Positions 41,139 to 49,619 of a stretch of DNA of 64,000 nucleotides are shown here, in pieces; position 1 is the first letter of the stretch, and each line of letters opens with the position of its first letter. The translations under genes were made by a program, and so were the position numbers. Below the pieces are notes generated by a model. The model searched no databases. It was not told the origin of the DNA and saw only the letters and a list, made by a program, of their open reading frames with translations. Origin of the DNA: RYN-111 sp963760125 (GTDB lineage Bacteria > Actinomycetota > Actinomycetes > Mycobacteriales > SCTD01); contig CAVXBV010000011.1 of NCBI GenBank assembly GCA_963760125.1, positions 198,417 through 262,416 on the forward strand. The letters are read 5' to 3'.

Positions 41139-41684
41139 ATGCAGCGCTACGTCCTTGCTTCGCACACGCCGGAGGAGTTCGCCGCGATCGCGGCACTCGT
41201 CACCCAGCACCGGCCCGGGGACGGGCTGCGGGCGGCACTGCCGCTCGAGGACGCCCTGGGTGAGCTCACGCACCTCTACGCGCTGCAGGGCGCGGACCGG
41301 CAGGCGGTCGACGGCCAGCACGAGGCGATGGGGGGCCAGGCCACGACCCTCAGCTTCGACCCGTGTGACTCCGTGGACTGCCGCCGCATCGAGGAGTTCT
41401 TCCTCGGGGTGAAGCCCGTGCAGCTGCCCCCGCTGGAGTTCTACGCGTTCCTGCTCATCGAGGTCGCGCAGGACGAGGTGGGCACGCTGGTCCCGCCGCC
41501 GACCGAGGCCCACGTGGCGTGCGCGCCGACGGACGGCGGGCGCCGGCTGCTGGTTCAGGTTGCCGACGACGACCGCTCAGTGGTGGCGGCCTATCTCAAC
41601 GCCTGGGAGGCCGTCCCGCAGGTCCGCTCCGTCCGGGCTCTGCGCTCGAGCGGGCGGCACCTCGTGCGGAGCCCGCACGTGTGA
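41139..41684 (+). CDS. Conserved protein of unknown function, coupled to cyclase
   Basis: 181-residue soluble protein with no recognised domain. An H-T-P-E-E-F-A-A-I segment near the start, D-P-C-D-S-V-D-C-R-R mid-protein and a C-terminal beta-rich part (R-R-L-L-V-Q-V-A-D-D-D) are visible. In-frame ATGs also exist at 41061 and 41085; 41139 is preferred because a CACACT hexamer at 41104-41109 would place a short leader with a G-rich site before it. Its stop overlaps the GTG of the cyclase-ATPase gene by 4 bases, so the two are coupled and may function together. Confidence 0.6.
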   Translation: MQRYVLASHTPEEFAAIAALVTQHRPGDGLRAALPLEDALGELTHLYALQGADRQAVDGQHEAMGGQATTLSFDPCDSVDCRRIEEFFLGVKPVQLPPLEFYAFLLIEVAQDEVGTLVPPPTEAHVACAPTDGGRRLLVQVADDDRSVVAAYLNAWEAVPQVRSVRALRSSGRHLVRSPHV

Positions 41685-44600
41685 CCCGCTCGGACCTGCC
41701 GTTGGCGCCGCCGGCGACGGCCGTCGCGGTGGAGCGCAGACCGCTCTCCTTGCTCTTCGCTGACCTCTCGGGCTACACCGAGCTCACGAACACCCATGAC
41801 CCGGAGTACGTCGAGGGGCTGGTGGCGCCTCTGCTGCTCGAGCTCGCCGCCGTCGCCGTTGACCACGGGGCCGAGGTGCGGCCACCCCAGGGCGACGGCT
41901 TCCTGGCGGTCTTCGGAGCGCGCACGGTGCGCGACGACGATCCCCGCAGGGCAGTCCGCGCCGCCGAGGCGATGCGGGAGCGCATCGAGCTCCGACGGGC
42001 CGTGGATCCCGCCGTCCCTGGGCTGCACGTGGGGGTCGCCAGCGGCGAGGTACTCGTCCGCCAAGGGATCGGCAGCCTGACCGGACCGGCGGTCAACCTG
42101 GCCGCGCGCCTGAACGACCAGGCCGTCCGGGGCGACGTGCTCGTCGATGCCGCGTGCGTCGCGCTGTGCCGCGAACCGGGGTGGTTCGGACCAGGTCAGG
42201 CGTACGTCCTGCAGGGCTTCCCCCAGCCGGTCGTGGCGCACCGCTTGCTCCCCACGTCCTCCGCGGGTCCCTCCTCGGGACCGGCGCTCCAGGCCGCCGC
42301 CGGGGTCGTGCACGGCCGGTCCGGCGAGCTGGACCTGCTCGATCGGGCCTGGGAGGAGGTCGTCGCGGTCGGGACCAGCCGGGTGCTCTGCGTGACCGGT
42401 GACGCGGGCATGGGCAAGACCGCGCTGGTCGAGACCTGGCTGGCGCGGCGGCAGGGCGATCTGGTGCTGCGGGCGGCCTGCCGTGACTACGGCCACGCGC
42501 TCCCGCTCGGCCCGCTCACCGAGGCGGTGCTCTCCCTGGCCGAGGGTTCGGCGGCGCAGCTCGCCGCGCAGCTGCGGGGGACCCGGGGGGCGGCGCCGGC
42601 CAGCCGCCTGGCGGCGCTGCTGACCCCTGCTGACCCTGCTCGCCCGGACCTCCCGCGTCCGCGGGAAGACGACGAGAGCATCCTCGCCCAGCTGCGGGAG
42701 CTGCTCACTGAGCTCGGGCGAGGTGCCCCGCTCGTGGTCCTGCTGGACGACGTCCAGCACGTGGGGGACGAGCTGCGTCGCGAGCTCGGTCACCTCGCCC
42801 GCCAGCCGCTCGCTGCGCCGGTGCTGGTCCTGGTGGTCGGGCGGGGCGACCCCGTCGCGCCGGACACGGTGGTCCTCACCGGGCTCGGGGAGCCGGCGAC
42901 CGCGCGGCTGGCCACGGATCTCCTGGGCGGCCCGCCCGATCCGGACCTGGTGCGGGAGGTGCACCGCCGCAGCGGGGGCAACCCCTTGTGGCTGCGCGAG
43001 CTGCTCGAGCTGCGGCTGGCGAGCGGCACCGACGAGCTCCACGTCGGTCCAGGCGCTGACGGTTCGGCGGACGTGCCGGCTGCCCTCCGGCTCGTGGTCA
43101 CCGCCCGGTTGGACCTGCTCGTTCCCGAGCAGCGAGCTCTCCTGCGTCAGCTCTGCGTGCTCCCGGACGGGCTGCCCGCCGCGGCCCTCGAGCCTGCGGT
43201 GGTGTCGGACCTGGTCGCCGGAGGCCTGCTCCGCCACGCGGGCGGACGCGTCGGCTTCGTGAACGCCGTCGTCCGGGAGGTCGTTTACGGCTCCCTGCCC
43301 AAGCGTGAGCGGGCCGAGGCCCACGCGCTGCTGGCGCGCGAGAGCGACGACCCCGCCGCCCGCGTCCACCACCTGACGCGGTCGTGGGAGCTGGCGGTGG
43401 ACCCGTTCGAGGCTGCCGCCGCGGCGCAGACAGCCCTGGCTGCACTGTTGCGGTGGGCCGAGACCCTGCAGCCGGTGCACGTCCCTTCGGCCCTGGAGGC
43501 GTTGGCGCGGTACCGGCGGCTCCGCGACCTGCAGGCGGAGGCGAACCCGGCGACCAGCGCTCGGCTCGCCAGCCTCGAGGCGGAGTGCCTGCTGGAGATC
43601 GAGCGTCCCGACCAGGCGCAGGTGTGCGCCCAGCAGGCCTTGGACCTCGCAGCCCGCTCCGGCGAACCGGCCCCTGGTCACCGGGCGCGGCTGGTGCTCG
43701 CCCAGGCCTGCTTCGTCGGTGGTGCGCCCGACGAGGCTCGGCAGCACCTGGCGCCGTTGCTCGAGGAGGTGGACCTGCCAGCTCGCTGGCGGGGCCGGGC
43801 GCTGTGCGTGCTGGCGGGTACCCGCTCCTACGAGCTCACGGGGTATGCCGCGCCCCTCGCGGAGGCTTACGACTGCTTCGTGGCGGCGAAGGACGACGAG
43901 GGGGCCGGCGACGCTGCCAGGGCGCTCGCGTGGTTCCACTCCGTCTCCGGAGCCGCGGACTTCAGGCCGTGGAACGAGCGGGCCGTGGCGCTGACGCGGC
44001 ACGACCACCTGCGAGGGCAGGTCCTGCTCGCGAGGACGCGAGCGATGAGGGCGCGCACCCTTCAGTCGTGGGAGGACTGCCGCAGGGCGTCGGAGGAGTC
44101 CCTGGCGTACGCCCGCTCGATCGGCAGCCGGGACTTGGAGGTGTGGGCCCTCGCGCTGCTCGGCGACGCGGTCCTCGCCCTCGGGGACGAGCCGGCGCTG
44201 CGCCGGTTGGATCGTGAGCTGCAGGAGGTCGCGCTGGTCGGTCGTCCGCGGCAGCGCTTCAACGCCTTCGAAGTGCGCTTCCGAGCCCTGGTCCGGCTCG
44301 GGGACCACGCCGGCGCGCAGGCTTGCCGCGCCCAGATCGAGGAGGTCCTGCGGCTGCTCGGCCCCGCCGAGCGGGCCCAGTCCGCGTCGACCGACGGGCT
44401 CGTTGCGTTCGATCGCGGTCAGTGGGCGGACGCGGTGCGCCCCTTCGAGCGGGCTGAGTGGGAGTCGGTCCAGCTCGGGTGGACGCTGTCGGCGGCCGAG
44501 GACGCCATGGGGGCGCTCCTCGCGCGCCGCCGCCTGGGCGACGCCGACGCGCCCGCGGGGCTGCTGGCCCTCGCCGCGCTGTACGACAACGAGGACGCTC

Positions 44601-44842
44601 CCGCGGCGGCCCGTCTCGCGCGCGCTGCCGCGGGCCAGCCGCAGCAGGGACCAGCGCTCACGCTTGCCGAAGCGGCGTGGGCGGCCGAGAGCGAGGCGAT
44701 TCACGGCGGCGCGAAGCAGGCGTGGGCGGCGGCAGCGCAGGCCTGGGCCCGGCTGGGCCTGTCCGCGTCGTACGCCCTGTGCCTGGAGCGGGCGGGCGAC
44801 ACCGCCGAGGCCGAGCGGGTACGTCGGCTGCTCTCCGGCTGA
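41681..44842 (+). CDS. Class III cyclase domain - AAA ATPase - TPR-like regulator
   Basis: 1053 residues. The N-terminal class III adenylate/guanylate cyclase domain (about 20-190) has the two metal-binding Asp motifs F-A-D-L-S-G-Y-T and G-D-G-F-L-A-V-F and V-N-L-A-A-R-L, but the substrate-selecting Lys before G-D-G is missing (R-P-P-Q instead), so purine specificity or activity may be altered. A STAND-like ATPase follows (Walker A G-D-A-G-M-G-K-T near 241-248; L-L-D-D-V at Walker B). From about residue 560 it is helical, TPR-like. The GTG overlaps the stop of the 41139 gene. Its stop abuts that of a Crp/Fnr regulator on the other strand. Confidence 0.9.
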   Translation: MTRSDLPLAPPATAVAVERRPLSLLFADLSGYTELTNTHDPEYVEGLVAPLLLELAAVAVDHGAEVRPPQGDGFLAVFGARTVRDDDPRRAVRAAEAMRERIELRRAVDPAVPGLHVGVASGEVLVRQGIGSLTGPAVNLAARLNDQAVRGDVLVDAACVALCREPGWFGPGQAYVLQGFPQPVVAHRLLPTSSAGPSSGPALQAAAGVVHGRSGELDLLDRAWEEVVAVGTSRVLCVTGDAGMGKTALVETWLARRQGDLVLRAACRDYGHALPLGPLTEAVLSLAEGSAAQLAAQLRGTRGAAPASRLAALLTPADPARPDLPRPREDDESILAQLRELLTELGRGAPLVVLLDDVQHVGDELRRELGHLARQPLAAPVLVLVVGRGDPVAPDTVVLTGLGEPATARLATDLLGGPPDPDLVREVHRRSGGNPLWLRELLELRLASGTDELHVGPGADGSADVPAALRLVVTARLDLLVPEQRALLRQLCVLPDGLPAAALEPAVVSDLVAGGLLRHAGGRVGFVNAVVREVVYGSLPKRERAEAHALLARESDDPAARVHHLTRSWELAVDPFEAAAAAQTALAALLRWAETLQPVHVPSALEALARYRRLRDLQAEANPATSARLASLEAECLLEIERPDQAQVCAQQALDLAARSGEPAPGHRARLVLAQACFVGGAPDEARQHLAPLLEEVDLPARWRGRALCVLAGTRSYELTGYAAPLAEAYDCFVAAKDDEGAGDAARALAWFHSVSGAADFRPWNERAVALTRHDHLRGQVLLARTRAMRARTLQSWEDCRRASEESLAYARSIGSRDLEVWALALLGDAVLALGDEPALRRLDRELQEVALVGRPRQRFNAFEVRFRALVRLGDHAGAQACRAQIEEVLRLLGPAERAQSASTDGLVAFDRGQWADAVRPFERAEWESVQLGWTLSAAEDAMGALLARRRLGDADAPAGLLALAALYDNEDAPAAARLARAAAGQPQQGPALTLAEAAWAAESEAIHGGAKQAWAAAAQAWARLGLSASYALCLERAGDTAEAERVRRLLSG

Positions 44843-45526
44843 TCAGGTCCCGCGGCGTCGAAGCGACTCGACGTCGAGCAGCAGGATCCGGCGGCGCTCG
44901 GTGGTCAGCCAGCCGCGCTTGCGGAACGCGCCGAGGGCGCGGGTCAGGGCCTCGCGGGACGCTCCGGTCCAGCTCGCGATCTCGTCCTGGGTGAGGCCGA
45001 GGTCGATGAGCAGGCCCTCGGGGGTCGGCTCTCCCCAGAGCTCGCCCATCTCGACCAGCCGTCGGGCGACCCGTCCGGCGGAGTCCAGGGCAGTGAACTC
45101 GATGCGCTTGGCGTCGGCGTCGCGCAGCCGACGGGAGGCGATGCCGAGGAGGCCGAGGCTGGTGGTCGGGTGGTCGATCAGCAGTTCGCGGAACCTCGCA
45201 GCGGGGAGCGCGACCGACACGGCGTCCTCCAGCGCGACCGCCGTTGCCGAGCGACGTCCGCCGTCGAACGCGACCTGCTCGCCCACCAGGTCTCCCGGAC
45301 CGCGCAGGGCGAGGAGGACCGGCCGGCCGATGAGCGTCTCGGTCACGACCTTGACGCGGCCGGTCATCAGCACGTGCACATCGCCGGCCGGGTCGTCGAC
45401 GCGGAACAGCGTGGAGCCCTGGCGATGACGGCGGCGGCCCTCGAGAACCACTCGATCGGCGACGGAAGGGGGCAGGAGGTCGAGGAACCCAGCGGTGGAC
45501 CCGGGGACCGCGAGGTCCGAGGTCAT
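44843..45526 (-). CDS. Crp/Fnr-family regulator
   Basis: 227-residue regulator with an N-terminal cyclic-nucleotide-binding fold (about 20-130; G-D-L-V-G-E-Q near 78-84) and a C-terminal winged helix-turn-helix (T-Q-D-E-I-A-S-W-T-G-A-S-R-E-A, about 178-192). No Fnr iron-sulfur Cys are seen, so cAMP or another effector is more likely. The ATG at 45526 is supported by CACACT exactly 6 bases upstream. It faces the cyclase-ATPase gene tail to tail, its stop directly abutting the other (TGATCA), which suggests but does not prove a cyclic-nucleotide link. Confidence 0.92.
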   Translation of the reverse strand: MTSDLAVPGSTAGFLDLLPPSVADRVVLEGRRRHRQGSTLFRVDDPAGDVHVLMTGRVKVVTETLIGRPVLLALRGPGDLVGEQVAFDGGRRSATAVALEDAVSVALPAARFRELLIDHPTTSLGLLGIASRRLRDADAKRIEFTALDSAGRVARRLVEMGELWGEPTPEGLLIDLGLTQDEIASWTGASREALTRALGAFRKRGWLTTERRRILLLDVESLRRRGT

Positions 45527-45687
45527 GCGCGCAGTGTGGGTCGCCCATGTGGGGTAAGGCAAGGGAGGTCGCCTCCGCCGGTCGGACCCGTCGCGTCCCT
45601 GGCTCCGGGTGGTGCGCTCAGGTTCGGGGCGGACCCGCGTCGTGGAACCGGCAGAGGACGCACGCCGGGTGCGTCATCTGACTCACG

Positions 45688-47361
45688 CTAGAGGACGGTG
45701 AGGGGCAGGGCGCCGGGGGCGCCGGCGGGGACGACGGCATGCCGCGGCGGGACGGGGGCGAGACGGACGTACGCCAGTCCCTGTGCCGGGCGGGGGTCGG
45801 TCTCCCCGGCGTTGGGCCACAGCGACATCGCCCGCTCGGCCTGCGCCGTGATGGTGAGTGAGGGGTTCACGCCGAGGTTGGCGCTGATCGCCGCGCCGTC
45901 CACGACGTGCAGGGTGGGGTAGCCGTGCACCCGGTGGTAGGCGTCGATGACGCCGGTGCTGGCGGACTCCCCGATGACGCACCCGCCGATGATGTGCGCG
46001 GTCATCGGGACGTTGGCCAGGTCGCCGACCGTGCCGCCGGGGAAACCACCGATCTCCTTCGCCACCCGCCGGGTCGCGTCGTGCGCGACCGGGATCCAGG
46101 ACGGGTTCGGCGCTCCGTGCCCGGGGGCGCTGGTGAGCTTTCCGCGCCTGGTGCGCTTCACGGTGATGGAGTTGTCGAGCGTCTGCATCACCAGCACGAT
46201 GATGGTCTTCTCCGACCAGTGGCGCACCGACAGGGACTTGGCGAAGACGTACGGATGGCGCAGCACCTGCAGCAGGAAACGCAGCCACCGCGGGAGCCGG
46301 CCGCCGCCGTCCACGAGGATCGTGGAGAGCAGCCCCATGGCGTTCGAGCCCTTGCCGTACCGCACGGGTTCGACGTGGGTGACGCCGTCGGGGTGGAAGC
46401 TCGAGGTGATCGCCACGCCCTGGTCGAAGGAGTTCGCCGGTACGTGAGGGGCCTGGGCCCCGAGCAGCGCCTCGCTGTTGGTGCGGGTGATCTCCCCGAG
46501 CCGGTCGGAGAGGTCCGGCAGGACCCCCCGGGCCTTCATCTCGTGCAGCAGGCCCTGGGTGCCCAGGGTGCCGGCGGCGAGCACGACGTGGGCGGCGGTG
46601 CGCCGCGTGACCGGCCCCTTCTTCCCCGTCGGGGTGGTCTCGACGACCCAGGAGCCGTCCGCCTGCGGGAGGACGGCGGTCGCGGTGGTGAGCGGCTCGA
46701 CGACCGCGCCGCGGCTCTCCGCGAGGTAGAGGTAGTTGAGGTCCAGGCGGTTCTTGGCGCCGTACCGGCAGCCGATCATGCACTCACCGCACTCGGTGCA
46801 CCCGGTGCGCTTCGGACCGGCGCCGCCGAAGTAGGGGTCGTCGACCTCGACGCCCGGCTCGCCGAAGAACACGCCGACCGGCGTGGGGTGGAAGGACGCA
46901 CCGACCCCCATGTCCGTCGCGACCTTCTGGAACACCACGTCGGCGGCCGTGGTCGTGGGGTTGGTGACCACGCCGAGCATCCGGCTGGCTTGCTCGTAGT
47001 GCGGCGCGAGCTCGGCCTGCCAGTCGGTGAGGTGGGCCCACTGCGCGTCCTGGAAGAACGGCGCGGGCGGGCTGTACAGGGTGTTGGCGTAGACGAGCGA
47101 ACCGCCACCGACACCGGCGCCGGACAGGATGACGACGTCCTTGAGGACGGTGATGCGCTGCATGCCGTGCAGCCCGAGCCGCGGCATCCACAGGAAGGCC
47201 CTGAGGTCCCAGGAGGTCTTCGGCAGGGTGTCCGGGGTGAAGCGCCGCCCGGCCTCCAAGACCGTGACGCGGTACCCCTTCTCCACCAGACGCAGTGCGC
47301 TCACGGAGCCACCGAAGCCGCTGCCGATGATGATGACATCGCTCGTTGTCTCAGTGGTCAC
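45688..47361 (-). CDS. GMC oxidoreductase, ChoD-like
   Basis: 557-residue FAD enzyme of the glucose-methanol-choline family. The FAD motif I-G-S-G-F-G-G-S is at residues 12-19; G-A-G-V-G-G-G-S follows near 82. A four-Cys cluster (C-T-E-C-G-E-C-M-I-G-C, about 188-198) is shared with ChoD-type proteins of mycobacteria annotated as cholesterol oxidase, whose true substrate is disputed. The C-terminal H-I-I-G-G and N-P-S-L-T-I blocks contain the catalytic His/Asn region. The GTG at 47361 is decided by TAGGAT exactly 6 bases upstream. There is no signal peptide, so it is probably intracellular. Confidence 0.9.
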   Translation of the reverse strand: MTTETTSDVIIIGSGFGGSVSALRLVEKGYRVTVLEAGRRFTPDTLPKTSWDLRAFLWMPRLGLHGMQRITVLKDVVILSGAGVGGGSLVYANTLYSPPAPFFQDAQWAHLTDWQAELAPHYEQASRMLGVVTNPTTTAADVVFQKVATDMGVGASFHPTPVGVFFGEPGVEVDDPYFGGAGPKRTGCTECGECMIGCRYGAKNRLDLNYLYLAESRGAVVEPLTTATAVLPQADGSWVVETTPTGKKGPVTRRTAAHVVLAAGTLGTQGLLHEMKARGVLPDLSDRLGEITRTNSEALLGAQAPHVPANSFDQGVAITSSFHPDGVTHVEPVRYGKGSNAMGLLSTILVDGGGRLPRWLRFLLQVLRHPYVFAKSLSVRHWSEKTIIVLVMQTLDNSITVKRTRRGKLTSAPGHGAPNPSWIPVAHDATRRVAKEIGGFPGGTVGDLANVPMTAHIIGGCVIGESASTGVIDAYHRVHGYPTLHVVDGAAISANLGVNPSLTITAQAERAMSLWPNAGETDPRPAQGLAYVRLAPVPPRHAVVPAGAPGALPLTVL

Positions 47362-47373
47362 CGGGCAATCCTA
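47362..47373 (-). promoter_or_regulatory. Leaderless -10 (TAGGAT) of GMC oxidoreductase gene
   Basis: On the minus strand TAGGAT (47368-47373), 6 bases, then the GTG at 47361. Confidence 0.55.
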
Positions 47374-47463
47374 CGGTCCGGGCACTCCCTGCGCACCCCG
47401 CGGTGGAGCCGGCGTCACCGGGCTGTCACCGCGCGCGGACCCCTCCTGCGTCACCCTGGAGGC

Positions 47464-48267
47464 ATGGCCCGCCTGTCGCTCCTGCCCGTTCCCCTCGCCC
47501 TGCTCGGTGTGCTGCTGGTGCGCCCGGACCTGCTGACCGGAGCGCTGGGGTCGTGGCGGGCGTGGGTGGCGTCTGCGGTCGTCGTGCTGGTGGCCTTCGG
47601 GGTGCGACGGCTGGTGGCCCGGTCCCGTCCCGCGCTCGCCCCCTGGGCGGGTACGGCGGTCACGCTGGGGCTGCTGGCGGCGCTGATCGCCCCCTCGCTG
47701 GCCGGTCAGCGGACCGTGGTGGAGGACTTCCCGGCGGTGATCGAGGCCGCGGACACCACCGCGGACCTACCCGCCGAGCCGGCCGCCGACCTGCCTGCCG
47801 CTGCCGGGCCGTCCCCGACACCCGCTGCCCCTGTCGCCGCGCCGGCGCCGCCCGCTCCTGCTCCGGCGGCGACGTCGCCGGCGCGCCCCAGCGCCGCGAC
47901 CTCGGCGCCGACCCCCGCGGCCCGCGCCTCGACGGCAGCGCCGGCGTCCGCCGTACGCCTGTCGTCCGGGCGGCTGTCCGGGATCAACCACAAGGCGTCG
48001 GGCGGGGTGGCGATCTACCGGGTGTCCGGCGGCAACGTCCTGCGCTTCGAGGACGTCTCGTTCAACCGCGAGCCCGGACCGTCGGTGCACCTGGTCCCGC
48101 CGGGTTCCCGTTCGCCGAAGGGTGGCGTACGGCTCGGGAAGCTGAAGGCCGAGAAGGGCAGCTTCAGCTACGCCCTGCCGGCGTCGGTCGACGCGACCGC
48201 TGCGTGGTCGGTGCTGATCTGGTGCGACCCGTACAGCACGCCGATCGGCGCGTCCGACCTCAGCTAG
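47464..48267 (+). CDS. Membrane-anchored DM13-domain protein
   Basis: 267 residues. Three N-terminal hydrophobic segments (about 1-75) anchor the protein; a Pro/Ala/Thr linker (about 95-160) leads to an extracellular DM13-like domain (about 165-267) with V-L-R-F-E-D-V-S-F-N, a P-G-P-S-V-H-L-V block and the terminal W-C-D-P-Y-S-T-P-I-G with the conserved Cys. DM13 domains are proposed to take part in electron transfer or redox chemistry. CACCCT lies 6 bases before the ATG; the GGAGG next to the ATG is too close to be a good ribosome site. It is divergent from the GMC gene. Confidence 0.83.
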   Translation: MARLSLLPVPLALLGVLLVRPDLLTGALGSWRAWVASAVVVLVAFGVRRLVARSRPALAPWAGTAVTLGLLAALIAPSLAGQRTVVEDFPAVIEAADTTADLPAEPAADLPAAAGPSPTPAAPVAAPAPPAPAPAATSPARPSAATSAPTPAARASTAAPASAVRLSSGRLSGINHKASGGVAIYRVSGGNVLRFEDVSFNREPGPSVHLVPPGSRSPKGGVRLGKLKAEKGSFSYALPASVDATAAWSVLIWCDPYSTPIGASDLS

Positions 48268-48329
48268 CCGTCGTCCGCGCCCCTCGCGCGGCTCGGCTAC
48301 GCTTGCCCACCGATGGCTCCGGTCATCGA

Positions 48330-48419
48330 GGAGGTGTCGCCTAGCCCGGTCTATGGCGCCGCACTGCTAATGCGGTTTGGGTCTCAAGCCCATCGGGAGT
48401 TCAAATCTCCCCACCTCCG
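48330..48419 (+). tRNA. tRNA-Ser (anticodon GCU)
   Basis: 90 bases without a full encoded CCA (CC then G). The acceptor stem pairs GGAGGTG (48330) with CACCTCC (48412-48418). The anticodon stem CCGCA/TGCGG closes a loop CTGCTAA with anticodon GCT. A long variable arm (TTTGGGTCTCAAGCCCATC) and GTTCAAATC in the T loop fit serine. Confidence 0.96.
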
Positions 48420-48506
48420 CCGGTCACGAGGGGCGCTCCTTTCGCCAGGGGCGCCCTTCGTCGTACGTGCCCTGCTGACGTCCCCGGTTGTGTCGGACCC
48501 CCGCCG

Positions 48507-48518
48507 TACGTTCGGGGA
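48507..48518 (+). promoter_or_regulatory. Leaderless -10 (TACGTT) of sbcDC
   Basis: TACGTT at 48507-48512 and 6 bases to the ATG at 48519. Confidence 0.55.
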
Positions 48519-49619
48519 ATGCGACTGCTCCACACCTCCGACTGGCACCTGGGTCGGACGCTGCACCGGGCCGACCTGCGCGACGCCCAGGCGACCTTCC
48601 TGGACCACCTGGTGGAGGTCGTGCGGGCCGAGCGGGTCGACGTGGTGGTCGTCGCGGGAGACGTCTACGACCGGGCCATCCCTCCGGTCGACGCGGTCGA
48701 GCTCTGCTCGAGCGCGTTCGCCCGGCTCCGGGCGGCGGGTGCGCGCGTGGTCGTCATCAGCGGCAACCACGACAGCGCCCGGCGGCTGGGCTTCGGCGCG
48801 GCGCTGATCGATGCCGGAGGCGTGTTCCTGCGCACCGACGTCGCGACCGCCGACGTGCCGGTCGTCATCGATGACGTGCCGTTCTTCGCGGTGCCGTACC
48901 TCGAGCCCGCCGCTCACGGGTGCCGCTCCCACGTCGCGGCCCTGACCTCTGCGCTCGACCGGGTGCGTGTCGTCGCGCCGCCGTCCTCGGTCGTGCTCGC
49001 CCACTGCTGGGTGGCCGGAGGAGCGGCGAGCGACAGCGAGCGCGACATCACCGTCGGCGGCGTCTCGGCGGTGCCCGTGTCGTTGTTCGACGGCTTCTCC
49101 TACGCCGCCCTCGGGCACCTGCACGGCTCTCAGGTGCTCAGCGAGTCCCTGCGCTACAGCGGGTCTCCGCTGGCGTACTCCTTCTCCGAGGCCGCGCACA
49201 ACAAGGGCTCGTGGCTGATCGACCTCGGGCCGACGGGGGTGGTCGGCGAGGCGTTCGTGCCGGCCCCGGTGCCGCGCCGGCTGTCGACGCTTCGTGGTGA
49301 CCTCGCCGACCTGCTGGTCGACCCGTCGCTGGTCGGCCAGGAGCAGGACTGGCTGTCGGTGGTCTTGACCGACGCCGCGCGCCCCGAGGCGGCCATGGAC
49401 CGGCTCGCCACCCGGTTCCCCCACGTCCTGGTCCTGGCTCATGAGCCCGCCGGTGTCGAGCGCTCCACCGCGTCCTACAAGGCCCGGGTCTCCGGCCGGA
49501 CCGACCTCCAGGTCGCCACCGCGTTCGTGCAGCACGTCCGCGGCACCGAGGCCACAGGCGTCGAGCAGACGCTGCTGTCCGACGCCTTCGAGGGCGTCCG
49601 CCTGGAGGTCCCCGCATGA
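48519..49619 (+). CDS. sbcD: SbcD (Mre11-like) nuclease subunit
   Basis: 366-residue metallophosphoesterase nuclease. Metal motifs are in order: D-W-H-L-G (residues 8-12), A-G-D-V-Y-D near 47-52, S-G-N-H-D near 83-87 and G-H-L-H near 197-200. With SbcC it opens hairpins and trims blocked DNA ends. Its stop overlaps the ATG of sbcC by 4 bases. The ATG at 48519 has a leaderless -10 upstream and begins directly with the first strand. Confidence 0.95.
   Translation: MRLLHTSDWHLGRTLHRADLRDAQATFLDHLVEVVRAERVDVVVVAGDVYDRAIPPVDAVELCSSAFARLRAAGARVVVISGNHDSARRLGFGAALIDAGGVFLRTDVATADVPVVIDDVPFFAVPYLEPAAHGCRSHVAALTSALDRVRVVAPPSSVVLAHCWVAGGAASDSERDITVGGVSAVPVSLFDGFSYAALGHLHGSQVLSESLRYSGSPLAYSFSEAAHNKGSWLIDLGPTGVVGEAFVPAPVPRRLSTLRGDLADLLVDPSLVGQEQDWLSVVLTDAARPEAAMDRLATRFPHVLVLAHEPAGVERSTASYKARVSGRTDLQVATAFVQHVRGTEATGVEQTLLSDAFEGVRLEVPA

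Noticed and set aside
41591..44704. 1037-codon open frame on the minus strand
   Set aside because: Antisense to the cyclase-ATPase gene, which carries clear motifs; no start signal or family pattern on the minus strand.
45907..48267. 786-codon plus-strand frame
   Set aside because: Real coding begins at 47464 (DM13 protein); upstream is antisense to the GMC oxidoreductase.
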